Source of the DNA: Nibrella saemangeumensis
GTDB lineage: Bacteria; Bacteroidota; Bacteroidia; Cytophagales; Spirosomataceae
Reading direction: 5' to 3'
Length of the DNA stretch: 64,000 nt
Assembly (NCBI RefSeq): GCF_039541915.1
Contig: NZ_BAABHD010000027.1
Span: 1 to 64,000, forward strand
The notes below the pieces were generated by a model. The model made no database searches, was not told where the DNA came from, and saw only the letters and a list, made by a program, of their open reading frames with translations. Of this stretch, positions 26,168 to 35,722 are shown piece by piece. The position numbers were made by a program, and so were the translations under genes. Each line of letters opens with the position of its first letter. Position 1 is the stretch's first letter.

Positions 26168-26297
26168 GTATCGGGTAACGCGGAAGCAAAAGCCAAAGAT
26201 TAATAGAAATTCGTTGCTTAAAAAATACCAACAAGGTCGTTATGGCTGGGCTGTGGTTCTTTACCGGTCGGTTTCGTCCGAAATCGGTAGAATCTGT

Positions 26298-27035
26298 TCA
26301 GAGGGCCAGCAGCAAAACCGCATAACCGAACGCGCCCAGCACAAACGGCAGAAACTGACTCTGCCGCTCTTTGGGCAATTCCTCTTTGATAACGTTCAGG
26401 ATAACGCCCCCCGCCAAAAAGGCTATGGCCACTGCCGTACTCTCTTCGGGCAGCTCCGTTGTAAAGCCCACGGCCGCGCCCAGCAGAATGGCCCCGGACA
26501 ACAGCCAACGCCCGATACGCTGGTAACGTGCTGCCTCATGGTGTTCCCGCAAGCCAAAATCCGACACAATAAAGTGCAGCCCCATGGCTACAGTAAACAG
26601 CAGCACCGACTCCAGGTTGACGCCTTCTTCCAGATGAAAGAGGGTATAGCCAATCAGGGGGTTGTACAGGGTAAAAGACCCAATATGAATCCAGAAAACC
26701 GCAGGCGTTGTTTCCGTTTCCTCACCCGACTCCCCGTGCCGGGCCCGGGAGGTAAGCGCCAGATGTTCCAGCCCATAAAAAGCGACCAGGCCGGTGAGCG
26801 CCACAAGGTATACCGGCTCCTCCAGGGCAATGGTCAGCGGATGATTTTCACCGATAGCCTGCTGTTGTGACCGGTTCAGTTCGGGCAGGAGGTGTACCAA
26901 AACGTAGGCAATTGAAATGCCTCCCGCAAACGACAGCCAGCGGTTGCGGGGTATTCCGCCCAGAAAACTGAACCGGGCGGCAAACAGATGAATGAAAGCC
27001 AGTAAAAAGGCCGCAGCCAATGCTGTTACCTGCAT
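26298..27035 (-). CDS. ZIP-like metal transporter-type protein
   Basis: The 245-residue membrane protein has about seven helices. AGGISIAYVLVHLLPELNRS and the late LAGGVILNVIKEELPKER resemble the metal-binding TM4/TM5 helices of ZIP transporters (HxxPE-type motifs). The family call is by pattern only; these proteins are usually annotated as hypothetical. The neighbouring genes are metal-related, which agrees. From 26168 to 26297 no gene is seen. Confidence 0.65.
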   Translation of the reverse strand: MQVTALAAAFLLAFIHLFAARFSFLGGIPRNRWLSFAGGISIAYVLVHLLPELNRSQQQAIGENHPLTIALEEPVYLVALTGLVAFYGLEHLALTSRARHGESGEETETTPAVFWIHIGSFTLYNPLIGYTLFHLEEGVNLESVLLFTVAMGLHFIVSDFGLREHHEAARYQRIGRWLLSGAILLGAAVGFTTELPEESTAVAIAFLAGGVILNVIKEELPKERQSQFLPFVLGAFGYAVLLLAL

Positions 27036-27155
27036 ACAGAAGCGGGGTAGTGTCTATCTGCAAGTAACCTGGCCTGGTCACAAATGATTAGCGCGGGCAA
27101 ACAACCTTATCCAGCGGAAGGTTTGGGATACAGACCGCTACCCCCAACGAGCATT

Positions 27156-27950
27156 ATGGCAGCAGTGGAACCTCAGGACCGCCGGCTATTGAAAAAACAG
27201 CGATACACTTTACTTCGCCGGTTGAATCGTTGGCTGGAAACACCGCTTGTATTTCTGGGGTTTGTCTGGCTGGTCCTGTTGATTCAGGAACTGGCGTATG
27301 GACTTACTCCGCTACTGGAAAAGCTGGGTACTGGCATCTGGTTTATCTTCATCATCAGCTTTCTGTTACAGTTAACGGTCGCCCCGCATAAACTCGAATT
27401 TCTGAAAAGGAATTGGCTGACCGTACTCTCGCTGGCTATCCCGGCACTGCGATTGTTCAGGCTGGCCAGGGTATTACGTATCCTGCGCGTCACGCGGGGC
27501 TTCCGGCTGGTTAAAGTGCTGGGCTCCATTAATCGGGGGATGCGGGCGCTGGGGGCCAGTATGAGCCGCCGGGGGTTCGGCTATATTGTGCTGCTGACCA
27601 TATTGATTACCGTTGCCGGAGCCGCCGGCATGTACGCCTTTGAGCGGGAAGCCCCGGATGGCACCGCCCTGGACAGCTACGGCGAAAGTCTGTGGTGGAC
27701 TGCCATGCTGATGACCACCATGGGATCCGAGTACTGGCCCAGAACGCCGGAAGGACGCGCTTTGTGCTTTCTGATCGCGCTGTATGCCTTTGCCGTCTTC
27801 GGGTACGTGACCGCTACCCTGGCTACGTTCTTTATCGGCCGCGATGCCGAAAGCAAAGAAGGCGAAGTGGCCGGAGCCCAGGCCCTGGAGGAACTGAAAA
27901 CCGAGATCCGGCTCCTGCGCGAGGAGGTGGCGCGACTCCGGGAGCCGTAA
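27156..27950 (+). CDS. Voltage-gated-like cation channel with an atypical filter
   Basis: The channel subunit has about 264 residues. Four hydrophobic segments precede an S4-like helix with Arg every third residue (ALRLFRLARVLRILRVTRGFRL, residues 97-118), then S5, the pore helix and S6. The selectivity filter reads TTMGSEYWP (residues 187-195) where potassium channels have TVGYG. A coiled-coil tail (EELKTEIRLLREEVARLRE) probably tetramerises the channel. The frame is open to 27084, but the 27156 ATG gives the usual start. Ion selectivity cannot be assumed. Confidence 0.88.
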   Translation: MAAVEPQDRRLLKKQRYTLLRRLNRWLETPLVFLGFVWLVLLIQELAYGLTPLLEKLGTGIWFIFIISFLLQLTVAPHKLEFLKRNWLTVLSLAIPALRLFRLARVLRILRVTRGFRLVKVLGSINRGMRALGASMSRRGFGYIVLLTILITVAGAAGMYAFEREAPDGTALDSYGESLWWTAMLMTTMGSEYWPRTPEGRALCFLIALYAFAVFGYVTATLATFFIGRDAESKEGEVAGAQALEELKTEIRLLREEVARLREP

Positions 27951-28052
27951 CGGCTCCGCGTTTAATCTGGTCCGCAGGCTCAGTTATCTGCTCGAATCAG
28001 GCACCTGAACGTTAACCTTAAACGGCCACCTGGACCCGGAACCTGAGAAAAA

Positions 28053-29429
28053 ATGCAACGTTTTTCGCTTTATCAACGCTTACTAAGCTGGCTCGACCGG
28101 TCGGTTCTCCGACAGCTCCGGTCAGATAATGTACGCACGGCAACGCAGTTGGCCATTCCGTTCTGGATCGCTTCGATAGCCACGGGCCTTATCGCGTACC
28201 TCTATGAAAAAGGCTTTTCCTGGGCCGAAGACGTTTGCCGGGAGTGGCTGGCCGGCGTGCCGGCTATGGCGTTTCTGATTACGCCGGTTGCGTTTCTGCT
28301 GGCCTGGGGGCTGGTCTATTACCTGGCTCCCGGGGCCCGTGGGAGCGGTATTCCGCAGGTGATGGCGGCCCTTGACCTCGCCAATCCGGGCCACGACCAC
28401 AAAGTTGGGTATCTGGTTGGTATTAAAGTAGCGGTTGTTAAAATCATCAGCAGCATCCTGCTGTTGCTGGGGGGAGGGATTATCGGCCGCGAGGGACCTA
28501 CTATCCAGATTGGCGCTTCGGTGTTCCGCTGGATTGCGCACTGGCAACCTAAAAACTGGCCTCAGCTTTCGCGCAAGGTTGTGCTGGTCACCGGCGGAGC
28601 CGCCGGGCTCGCTGCGGCCTTTAATACGCCCCTGGGTGGTATTGTCTTCGTGGTAGAGGAGCTTACCCGGACGCATATTACGCACTTCCGGACGCCGGTC
28701 TTCACGGCTGTCATCATCGCCGGGATGACGGCGCAGGCGTTTCTGGGGCCCTACCTCTACTTAGGGTATCCGCCGGTCTCTCCCACGGGCATTTCGTTTC
28801 TGGGCATTGCGTCGGTTACGGCGGCCTGCGCCGGATTGGCCGGTGCGGTCTTTGCCAAACTACTCGACAAAATCAACAGCTACCGGAAACGCTGGAGCAG
28901 TACCAGCGGGCAGGTCGGCTGGGTATTCACCTGCGGCCTGTTGTTTGCCGGCCTGATATTTTTGTTCGGTCTGGATGCCATGGGTACGGGTAAGCCGCTG
29001 ATCAACCGGCTGCTGTTCAACCCGTTTTCGCACGTGGCCTGGTATATCTTTCCGGTGCGGCTGGCCGGCATGGTGCTGAGTTACAGCAGCGGGGCAGCCG
29101 GGGGCGTTTTTGCTACCTCGCTGAGCGCCGGGGCAATTCTGGGGAAACTACTGGCCGGCTGGCTGCACGTAGCACCGGCCCATACCACCATGGTCATTCT
29201 GGTCGCCATGGTCAGCTTCCTGACCGGCGTAGCCCGATCGCCGTTCACGGCAACTATACTGGTTGTGGAAATGACCGACCGCAATATGGTTATCTTTCCG
29301 TTGCTGGTAGGTGCCCTGGTGGCGCAACTGGTAGCCACCCTGGTCGACTCCCGTTCGCTCTACGAGCGCTCAAAGAGCACGTTTTTTGCGGAAGCTCTCC
29401 AGCAACCGGGCGCCCCGGCTCCGGTCTGA
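28053..29429 (+). CDS. ClC-family chloride channel/transporter
   Basis: The 458-residue membrane protein has the selectivity motifs in order: GSGIPQV (residues 98-104), GREGPTIQIGASVF (145-158, with the gating glutamate Glu147), FNTPLGGIVFVVEEL and GGVFATSLSAGAILGKL. No C-terminal CBS domains are present, as in bacterial exchangers. It probably exchanges chloride for protons across the inner membrane. It follows the cation channel by about 100 bp on the same strand. Confidence 0.95.
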   Translation: MQRFSLYQRLLSWLDRSVLRQLRSDNVRTATQLAIPFWIASIATGLIAYLYEKGFSWAEDVCREWLAGVPAMAFLITPVAFLLAWGLVYYLAPGARGSGIPQVMAALDLANPGHDHKVGYLVGIKVAVVKIISSILLLLGGGIIGREGPTIQIGASVFRWIAHWQPKNWPQLSRKVVLVTGGAAGLAAAFNTPLGGIVFVVEELTRTHITHFRTPVFTAVIIAGMTAQAFLGPYLYLGYPPVSPTGISFLGIASVTAACAGLAGAVFAKLLDKINSYRKRWSSTSGQVGWVFTCGLLFAGLIFLFGLDAMGTGKPLINRLLFNPFSHVAWYIFPVRLAGMVLSYSSGAAGGVFATSLSAGAILGKLLAGWLHVAPAHTTMVILVAMVSFLTGVARSPFTATILVVEMTDRNMVIFPLLVGALVAQLVATLVDSRSLYERSKSTFFAEALQQPGAPAPV

Positions 29430-29434
29430 GCGGT

Positions 29435-30385
29435 TTACTCTATAGCTCCTCCCTCCTGGGCTACCGCTTCAGGCGCTTCATCCGAGCGCAGCACAATCTC
29501 GGCAAACATACCCGGCTTAAACTGCCGGTTCGGATTCGGCACGTCAATCTCAATTGTCTCCGAGCGGAACTGCTGGTTCATGCGGCCCGAACGGCGGCTC
29601 ACCTGACCCTGAAACGCTTTACCCGGCACGGCATTGACGGTGAAGGCAACGGTACTGCCCTCCCGCAGCCGCATACTATACGTCTCAGGAACGTCGACCA
29701 CCAGCCGGAGCCGGTAGTGGTCCTGCAATACCAGCATCGGCTGCTCCTGTTTGGAGCCCGGTCCTACCAGCGCGCCCGGATGCACGTTGCGCTCGGTAAT
29801 CACCCCGTTGAACGGTGCCCGCATGACCTGATAGGCCTTCATCTTCTGCAACGCCTGGTAATTGGCGTTTTCGCCGATCATGGCTGCACTATCGGCCGCC
29901 ACTCTGGATCGGGCGGCTTCCAGGTCCAGCGGGGCTACTGAGCCGGGCACCTTACTGCTGGTCTGGAGTCGGTGGTAATAATCGTGGCTGGCGGCCAGCA
30001 CCGCTTTTGCCTTGAGGTAATTGGACCGGGCCGCTACCAGTTGCTCTTCAATTTCGGGCGCTTCCAGCACCATCAGCACCTGCCCTTTCCGCACCACCGA
30101 GCCGCGGTCGACCAGCACCTTCGTGATAAACCCGTTGGCTTTGGGAAATAGGTTTACTTCCTGGTATGGCCGAAACTCAGCCGGCAACTGAATGACCGGG
30201 GCCAGCGCCTGCTGTGAATGCTCTCCTGAAGGAGTTACCTTGTTTACCGGCACCGCCTGTTGTACGGCGGCCGCCCGCCGTGGCCGCTTCTGACGGGGCT
30301 TTTCTTTTTCTGCCGACTGGCAGCCCGTCAACAGGGCTCCCGAAATCAGGGCGACGGCAAGCGCAAACGTTATTTTCATTTTCAT
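29435..30385 (-). CDS. RND efflux periplasmic adaptor (membrane-fusion lipoprotein)
   Basis: The protein has about 316 residues. A lipoprotein signal (ALISGALLTGC, Cys18) precedes the HlyD/AcrA layout: a lipoyl half (FITKVLVDRGSVVRKGQVLMVLEAPE), an alpha-hairpin, the second lipoyl half (MRAPFNGVITERNVHPGALVGPG) and beta-barrel plus proximal parts. It bridges the pump and the outer-membrane channel. The frame opens further upstream into the pump gene, but the ATG at 30385 gives the lipobox and sits 13 bp after the pump stop. Confidence 0.95.
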   Translation of the reverse strand: MKMKITFALAVALISGALLTGCQSAEKEKPRQKRPRRAAAVQQAVPVNKVTPSGEHSQQALAPVIQLPAEFRPYQEVNLFPKANGFITKVLVDRGSVVRKGQVLMVLEAPEIEEQLVAARSNYLKAKAVLAASHDYYHRLQTSSKVPGSVAPLDLEAARSRVAADSAAMIGENANYQALQKMKAYQVMRAPFNGVITERNVHPGALVGPGSKQEQPMLVLQDHYRLRLVVDVPETYSMRLREGSTVAFTVNAVPGKAFQGQVSRRSGRMNQQFRSETIEIDVPNPNRQFKPGMFAEIVLRSDEAPEAVAQEGGAIE

Positions 30386-30398
30386 GGTCTGGTTTCGA

Positions 30399-33300
30399 TT
30401 AAAGCGTATCTGCAGTTGGAGTTTCGGCGTCCGGCATGAGCGACGGGCTGCGGAACGGCGTTTTTTGCTGCACCCAGGCATATACCTGCGGTACGATGTA
30501 CAGGGCCGCCAGGGTGGAGGCTATCAACCCGCCGATGACCGCCCGGCCCAGCGGAGCCACCTGTTCGCCGGCCTCGCCCCAGCCCGTTGCCATCGGCACC
30601 ATACCCGCCACCATGGCGAAACTGGTCATCAGCACCGGACGCAACCGGATACCCGCACTGTCTATGGCCGCTTTTCGGGCGTCGCGGTACTCCCAGCGCA
30701 AGCGCTCGGCGTTGGTAACGATCAGAATGGCGTTGGCTACCGAAATCCCCGTTGCCATGATAATGCCCATGTACGATTGCAGGTTGAGCGTAGAACCCGT
30801 GAGCAGCAGCAGGGCAATGGACCCCACAATCACCGCCGGCACCGACGATAAGACCGCAAACGACAGCTTAAACGACTGGTAGTTGGCCGCCAGCAGCAGG
30901 AAGATAACCACCACGGCTACCCCCAGACCCAGTTGCAGGCTGTCCAGCGTCTCGGTAAGCAGCGACGACATGCCTTTTACCGCCACCACCAGTCCTTTAG
31001 GCGGGGTACCGATGCCGGCAATGGCTTCCTCTACGGCTTCGGTCGCCGTACCCAGGTCTTTTTTGTGGACATTTGCACTGACGGTTACAAACCGTCGGGG
31101 GCCGGTCCGGGCGTATTCGCCCGGCATGGTATCGACCGAAAACGTAGCGACATCGGCGAGTGTGGGCCGGTTCTGACCCGCCACCAGCGGAACGGCCTGC
31201 AACTGCGAGATGTCCTGCATGGCCTGTTCGGGAATCTGCACCTGCACCTGGTAGGTATACGCCGACCGTTCATCGAGCCACTGGTTCTTTTCGGTATACC
31301 GGCTCGATGAGGTGGAGGCCGTAATCGACCGGGCGGTTTCCTGTAGGTTCAGCCCCATCAGGGCCAGCTTCTGCCGGTCGAGCTGAATGTTGATCACCGG
31401 AAATTTCAGCGGCTGAACAATGCGCACATCGCGCAGGAAGTGAACATCGCGCAGCCGGTCGACCAGCTCATTGGCGTACCCTTCAATCTGCGGCATCTCC
31501 CGCCCGGCTACCTGTACCTCAATGGGCGTAAAGGCCCCCTGACTCATGAGCTTTTCGGTCAGGTCGGCGGGTTCAAAGGACACCAGGATACCCGGCATCT
31601 GGTCCTCCACGGCCAGCCGGATCTCTTCTTTTAGTTCTTCAATGTTGACCTTGTGTTCGCGATCCAGCGCGAGTTTGATTACCGCATCGTTGGAGCCGCT
31701 GGTGCTGACGTACAGGTTAGAGGTGGCGTAATTGGTGGGAATAACGCCCACGTAGGCCGACGAAAGCGCCACATTGCCGCCGGTGACGTCATCGATGAGT
31801 TCTACCAGCTGGTTAACCTTCTCTTCGGTCCGTTCGAGCCGGGTGCCGTCGGGCGTTTTCATCCGCACCACCAGCTGGCCGGAATTGATTTTGGGCAGCA
31901 GGTCTTTCCCAATAAAGCTAAAGCCCAGCCCGGCCAGCACCAGTACCACTACAAAGTACACGGCGATCAGCAACCGGTTGTAGGGCATCATCCGCTCTAC
32001 CTGACCGGCAAAGCTCCGGCGCATCCGGTCAAAAAAAGAAGGGCGCGCCGGTACCGCAGGCTCACCGGACTCATCCGTTGCTGCAGGTCGGTGCCCATGG
32101 CCGTCCTTCAGCATCCAGTTGGCCAGCACCGGCACCAGACTCTGGGCCAGAAAATACGAGACCGTCATGGCAAACCCGATAGAGAGCGACAGCGGCAGGA
32201 ACATGGCGCGGGGTACGCCCGTCATGATGAACGAAGGCGCAAATACAGCCAGGATACACAGCAAGATGAGCAGCAGCGGGACGCTGATCTCGCGGCAGGC
32301 GTCGTAAATGGCCTGCCGTTTGGGCTTACCCATTTCCAGATGCTGGTGAATATTCTCGATGGTAACGGTGGCCTGGTCGACCAGAACCCCGATCGACAGG
32401 GCCAGCCCCGACAGGGTCATGATGTTGATGGTCTGCCCGGCCAGATACAGAAACAGCACCGCCGAAATGACCGACACCGGAATGGTAATGATGACCACCA
32501 GCGAACTCCGCAGATCCCGCAGAAACAGAAACACCATCAGACCCGTCAGAATAGCGCCAATTCCCCCTTCGACCAGCAGGCTGTGCACCGCGTTGATCAC
32601 AAAGACCGACTGGTCAAACTCGTAGGTAACCTCAATGTCGTCGGGCAGCAGGCTGCGCATCTCCGGCAGTTTGGCCTTCAGGTTGGTCACCACCGACCAG
32701 GTAGAGGCATCGGCCGTTTTGACCACGGGAATGTAAGATGACCGGCTGCCGTTGACCACCGCATACCCTACCGTTATATCAGAGGCATCCTGCACGGTAG
32801 CCACATCCCGCAGGAAGATCATCTGCCGGCCTTTACTGACCACCGGAATCCGGCTGAAATCCTCGACCTGTTTTTCGAGCGAGTTCAGGGTGGTAATGAA
32901 CATGGTGTTTTTGATCCGGATGTTGCCCGAGGGCGTCATGGTGTTGTTGCGGGCCAGGGCCTCAACCACCTCATCCGGCGAAATATTGAACCCCCGGATC
33001 TTGCTGGGGTCCAGGTTAATCACCACCGTTCGAGAGTTGGTACCGATGGGCGGGGGAGCGGAGAGGCCGGGCACGGTCGAGAACAGGGGGCGAATACGGC
33101 TGGCCGCCATTTCATGAATCTCGCGCAGGGGCCGGGTACGGCTGCTAAAGACCAGATCGCCGATGGGCACCGAGGAGGCATCGTAGCGTACCACCTGCGG
33201 AGGCAAGGCTCCCGGCGGAAAGAACTTCATGGCCCGGTTTACCTGAATGGCCACCTCGGCAGCGGCCTGGGCCATGTCGGAGCCTTCGTAAAACGCCAGT

Positions 33301-33575
33301 TTGACAATGGTCAATCCCTGTACGTTGCGGCTTTGAATTTCCTTGATACCCGATATATACAGAAACTGGTCCTGCATCCGGGTCGCAAAGAATCCCTCCA
33401 TCTGCTGGGGCGACATGCCCCCGTACGGCTCAATGACGTAGATAACCGGTGAATTCAGTTTGGGAAATATATCAATGGGAATACGCAGGGCGCTCAGGAT
33501 CGAGAACAGCAGCACACCCGATACCAGCACCAGAACGGCTATTGGCTTTTTTAACGAAGTGGATAATATAGACAT
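30399..33575 (-). CDS. RND-family efflux pump
   Basis: This 1058-residue inner-membrane proton-driven pump is full length with 12 helices and two large periplasmic loops. It starts LSTSLKKPIAVLVLVSGVLLFS, has LPKINSGQLVVRMKTPDGTRLE-type porter sequence and TM4 SGLALSIGVLVDQATVTIENI with the single proton-relay Asp. The TM4 pattern is intermediate between drug (HAE) and metal (HME) pumps, so the cargo is open; nearby metal genes favour neither strictly. It belongs to the leftward operon TolC, lipoprotein, pump, adaptor. Confidence 0.95.
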   Translation of the reverse strand: MSILSTSLKKPIAVLVLVSGVLLFSILSALRIPIDIFPKLNSPVIYVIEPYGGMSPQQMEGFFATRMQDQFLYISGIKEIQSRNVQGLTIVKLAFYEGSDMAQAAAEVAIQVNRAMKFFPPGALPPQVVRYDASSVPIGDLVFSSRTRPLREIHEMAASRIRPLFSTVPGLSAPPPIGTNSRTVVINLDPSKIRGFNISPDEVVEALARNNTMTPSGNIRIKNTMFITTLNSLEKQVEDFSRIPVVSKGRQMIFLRDVATVQDASDITVGYAVVNGSRSSYIPVVKTADASTWSVVTNLKAKLPEMRSLLPDDIEVTYEFDQSVFVINAVHSLLVEGGIGAILTGLMVFLFLRDLRSSLVVIITIPVSVISAVLFLYLAGQTINIMTLSGLALSIGVLVDQATVTIENIHQHLEMGKPKRQAIYDACREISVPLLLILLCILAVFAPSFIMTGVPRAMFLPLSLSIGFAMTVSYFLAQSLVPVLANWMLKDGHGHRPAATDESGEPAVPARPSFFDRMRRSFAGQVERMMPYNRLLIAVYFVVVLVLAGLGFSFIGKDLLPKINSGQLVVRMKTPDGTRLERTEEKVNQLVELIDDVTGGNVALSSAYVGVIPTNYATSNLYVSTSGSNDAVIKLALDREHKVNIEELKEEIRLAVEDQMPGILVSFEPADLTEKLMSQGAFTPIEVQVAGREMPQIEGYANELVDRLRDVHFLRDVRIVQPLKFPVINIQLDRQKLALMGLNLQETARSITASTSSSRYTEKNQWLDERSAYTYQVQVQIPEQAMQDISQLQAVPLVAGQNRPTLADVATFSVDTMPGEYARTGPRRFVTVSANVHKKDLGTATEAVEEAIAGIGTPPKGLVVAVKGMSSLLTETLDSLQLGLGVAVVVIFLLLAANYQSFKLSFAVLSSVPAVIVGSIALLLLTGSTLNLQSYMGIIMATGISVANAILIVTNAERLRWEYRDARKAAIDSAGIRLRPVLMTSFAMVAGMVPMATGWGEAGEQVAPLGRAVIGGLIASTLAALYIVPQVYAWVQQKTPFRSPSLMPDAETPTADTL

Positions 33576-33625
33576 AATGGATAACAGCGTTGCGTTCTAC
33601 AAAAGGCCAGGGGCATGTACTGGCC

Positions 33626-34192
33626 TTACTGGCTGGTTAGCTGCCCGTTCTGGCACTCCCTCCAGGCATTAATCAGGTTATCAGCTCCCTGGGCGTTCGT
33701 TTGCAGCAGGTTGCCTGTTCTTACCTCTTTCATCCGGTGAAGGACACAGGGATTATTCCGAAACACTAACCGGATGTTCTTCTTATTCAGGTGCCACAGA
33801 TCGCCGTCGGGTGTCAGACTGAAATAATACTTGTCTTTCACAACCCGGCCGTCGGGGACCCGGTCCAGGTACAACTGGATGTCTCCCGTTCGTACCAATT
33901 CATACGACCTGTTGCCATACAGGCGATAGGTTGCTCCCCCGGCAGTACGGTATCCCCAGACGTTTACCGGGCTTACCTCCTGGGTTGTGCCATCGTTACC
34001 AACAATACGAATCGTACGGGCGTTGACCCGGATGGACTTCACCCAGACCGCCTTCTCCGCCGACGGCAGTTCGTTTGCGGAACCCAGCAACTGAACCGAA
34101 TTATACCGCGATGCGCAGGCAACTGATACCCAGACCATACCGGCTACAAGTACCCGTATTCCGGCTCGTCTCCACCAACACTCTTTTTTCAT
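33626..34192 (-). CDS. Lipoprotein of unknown function inside the RND operon
   Basis: The protein has 188 residues. Its N-terminus has a positively charged start and a hydrophobic stretch ending VSVAC (Cys26), a lipoprotein signal. The mature part contains a beta-rich domain (VWVKSIRVNARTIRIVG, GGATYRLYGNRSYELV, DKYYFSLTPDGDLWHLN) and two later cysteines. It lies 18 bp after the outer-membrane channel gene and 50 bp before the pump, so it is part of the efflux operon. I do not recognise the family; an accessory to the efflux complex is an inference. Confidence 0.75.
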   Translation of the reverse strand: MKKECWWRRAGIRVLVAGMVWVSVACASRYNSVQLLGSANELPSAEKAVWVKSIRVNARTIRIVGNDGTTQEVSPVNVWGYRTAGGATYRLYGNRSYELVRTGDIQLYLDRVPDGRVVKDKYYFSLTPDGDLWHLNKKNIRLVFRNNPCVLHRMKEVRTGNLLQTNAQGADNLINAWRECQNGQLTSQ

Positions 34193-34210
34193 AGTTCGCT
34201 GGGGGTGGAA

Positions 34211-35638
34211 TCAAGGGGCAATAGCGCGGGTAAACAGGCCCAGATCTCCGCTGGTAGCAGCCCGCAGCAGCAGGGCCCGCCATAACCCGGTGACGGCCAG
34301 CACCTGGTCAGCCTCCGACCGGTTGAGCAGGCTGACGACCTGGGTTAGGGTCATAATATTATCCAGCCCGGCATTGTAGCGCGACTGCGCCTGCGCATAG
34401 GCCTGCCGGGCCACGGCCAGTTGCCGGGGCGTCTGGCGGGCAACCTGCTGGGCCATATCCCACTGCAGGCGCGCATTCTGGTCGCCGGCCCGGAGGGCCA
34501 GGGCCTCCTGTTCATAAACTGCCTGGAAGGCCCGGGTTCGTTCGCGCTGGGCGGTTATGGCGTATTTGGCCCGGTTCAGATCGGTGGGCTGCCAGACCGC
34601 CGTTACCCCCACCAGGTAATTAAAGGCCCGCAGTGGCAAACCGGCTCCGGGCGACGAGTTGATTCGGAATGACCCATCCGGTTCGGGCGACTCCCGAATC
34701 CCGGAGCCCCGCCCCCACAAGCCGCCCAGCACGGATACCGACGGCATGGTAGAGGCCCGAATCACCTTTTCGGTAGCCTCGCTCCAGTCAATCTGTTTTT
34801 TGAACCAGCGTAGTGTGGGATGAAGTGCCGGCGCATCGACGGCTACGGGCGGACTATCCGGTAGCCGGCTGTAAAAGGCAACGGTATCCAGTTCGACCAG
34901 GGTGGTGGGCTGCCCGATCAACTCGGTCAGGCGGACCAGTTGCTGCCGGGCGTTGCGGTCGCTTTCCAGCATCTGGGTCCGGGCCCGGAATACCTCGGCC
35001 GCCACAATGGCACTGTCCATACCGGGCTTCAGCCCGGCGTCGGTGCCGGCCCGCGTTATCCTTTGAATAGCTTCTACCCGACTCAGGTTAGCCTGTTGCA
35101 GGTCCAGTTCCTTTCGGGCGTTGAGCGCCTGCAGGTAGGCATCGCACACGCGAAACTGGTGAACGAACAGTTCCCGCTCGTAATCGCTTTCCTGTTGCTC
35201 CAGCGCCGTACGGGCCTGGTCGCGCAGGGCTTCGTTCCGCCCGAAGGTAACTACCTCCCAGTTGATGAAAGAAGAGACAAAACTGGTCCAGGCCGGCTGG
35301 GCCGTGAAGCCATTGGGTTTGATACTGCCCGACAACGAAGGCGTCAGCCAGCCACTCGATACAGAAGCCCCCCGCACCTGATTGGAGGTAGCGTTCAGCG
35401 CCTGCGCCTGGATGCCGGCCTGCGGTAACAGCGAGGCCCGAACTTCCTGACGGTCGGCTTCGGCGGCCCGAATCTGGGCGAGTTTAGCCTGAAGACCTGG
35501 AAAGTTGGTGCGGGCCAGGTCCAGCGCCTGCGGCAGCGTCAGCCGGTTCATGCCCGGTGATTGGGCGCGTACGCCGGTCCCCAGCCAGGGGAAAGTAAAG
35601 AGAATTACATATATAAGTCGGTTCCTGACGTTGAGCAT
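34211..35638 (-). CDS. TolC-family outer-membrane efflux channel
   Basis: The protein has 475 residues. A signal peptide (residues 1-25, ending GVRAQ) precedes two repeats of the TolC helical barrel: LTLPQALDLARTNFPGLQAKLAQIRAAEADRQEVRASLLPQ and a later RQLAVARQAYAQAQSRYNAGLDNIMTLTQ, both family hallmarks. It forms the outer-membrane exit duct of the RND pump. It is the first gene of the leftward operon. Four regulator repeats (35681-35719) lie 43-81 bp upstream of its start. Confidence 0.94.
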   Translation of the reverse strand: MLNVRNRLIYVILFTFPWLGTGVRAQSPGMNRLTLPQALDLARTNFPGLQAKLAQIRAAEADRQEVRASLLPQAGIQAQALNATSNQVRGASVSSGWLTPSLSGSIKPNGFTAQPAWTSFVSSFINWEVVTFGRNEALRDQARTALEQQESDYERELFVHQFRVCDAYLQALNARKELDLQQANLSRVEAIQRITRAGTDAGLKPGMDSAIVAAEVFRARTQMLESDRNARQQLVRLTELIGQPTTLVELDTVAFYSRLPDSPPVAVDAPALHPTLRWFKKQIDWSEATEKVIRASTMPSVSVLGGLWGRGSGIRESPEPDGSFRINSSPGAGLPLRAFNYLVGVTAVWQPTDLNRAKYAITAQRERTRAFQAVYEQEALALRAGDQNARLQWDMAQQVARQTPRQLAVARQAYAQAQSRYNAGLDNIMTLTQVVSLLNRSEADQVLAVTGLWRALLLRAATSGDLGLFTRAIAP

Positions 35639-35680
35639 AGAGGTACTGAATTGCAGTAGCCCTAAAGTTCATCCTGAGTT

Positions 35681-35719
35681 CTTAGAAAGGAATTAGATAC
35701 AAATTAGAAATTATTAGAA
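35681..35719 (-). promoter_or_regulatory. Four-unit operator between the RND operon and the DUF202 gene
   Basis: CTTAGAA at 35681, ATTAGAT at 35692, ATTAGAA at 35703 and ATTAGAA at 35713 step by 11, 11 and 10 bp. The box lies between divergent genes; read leftward (toward the efflux operon) the units are TTCTAAK. It ends 3 bp before the DUF202 start codon, so it could activate the efflux operon and block the other gene. Confidence 0.6.
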
Positions 35720-35722
35720 AGT

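Noticed and set aside
31653..32741. 362-codon open frame on the + strand
   Set aside because: It is antisense to the RND pump; the His/Gln-rich translation is typical of a shadow frame.
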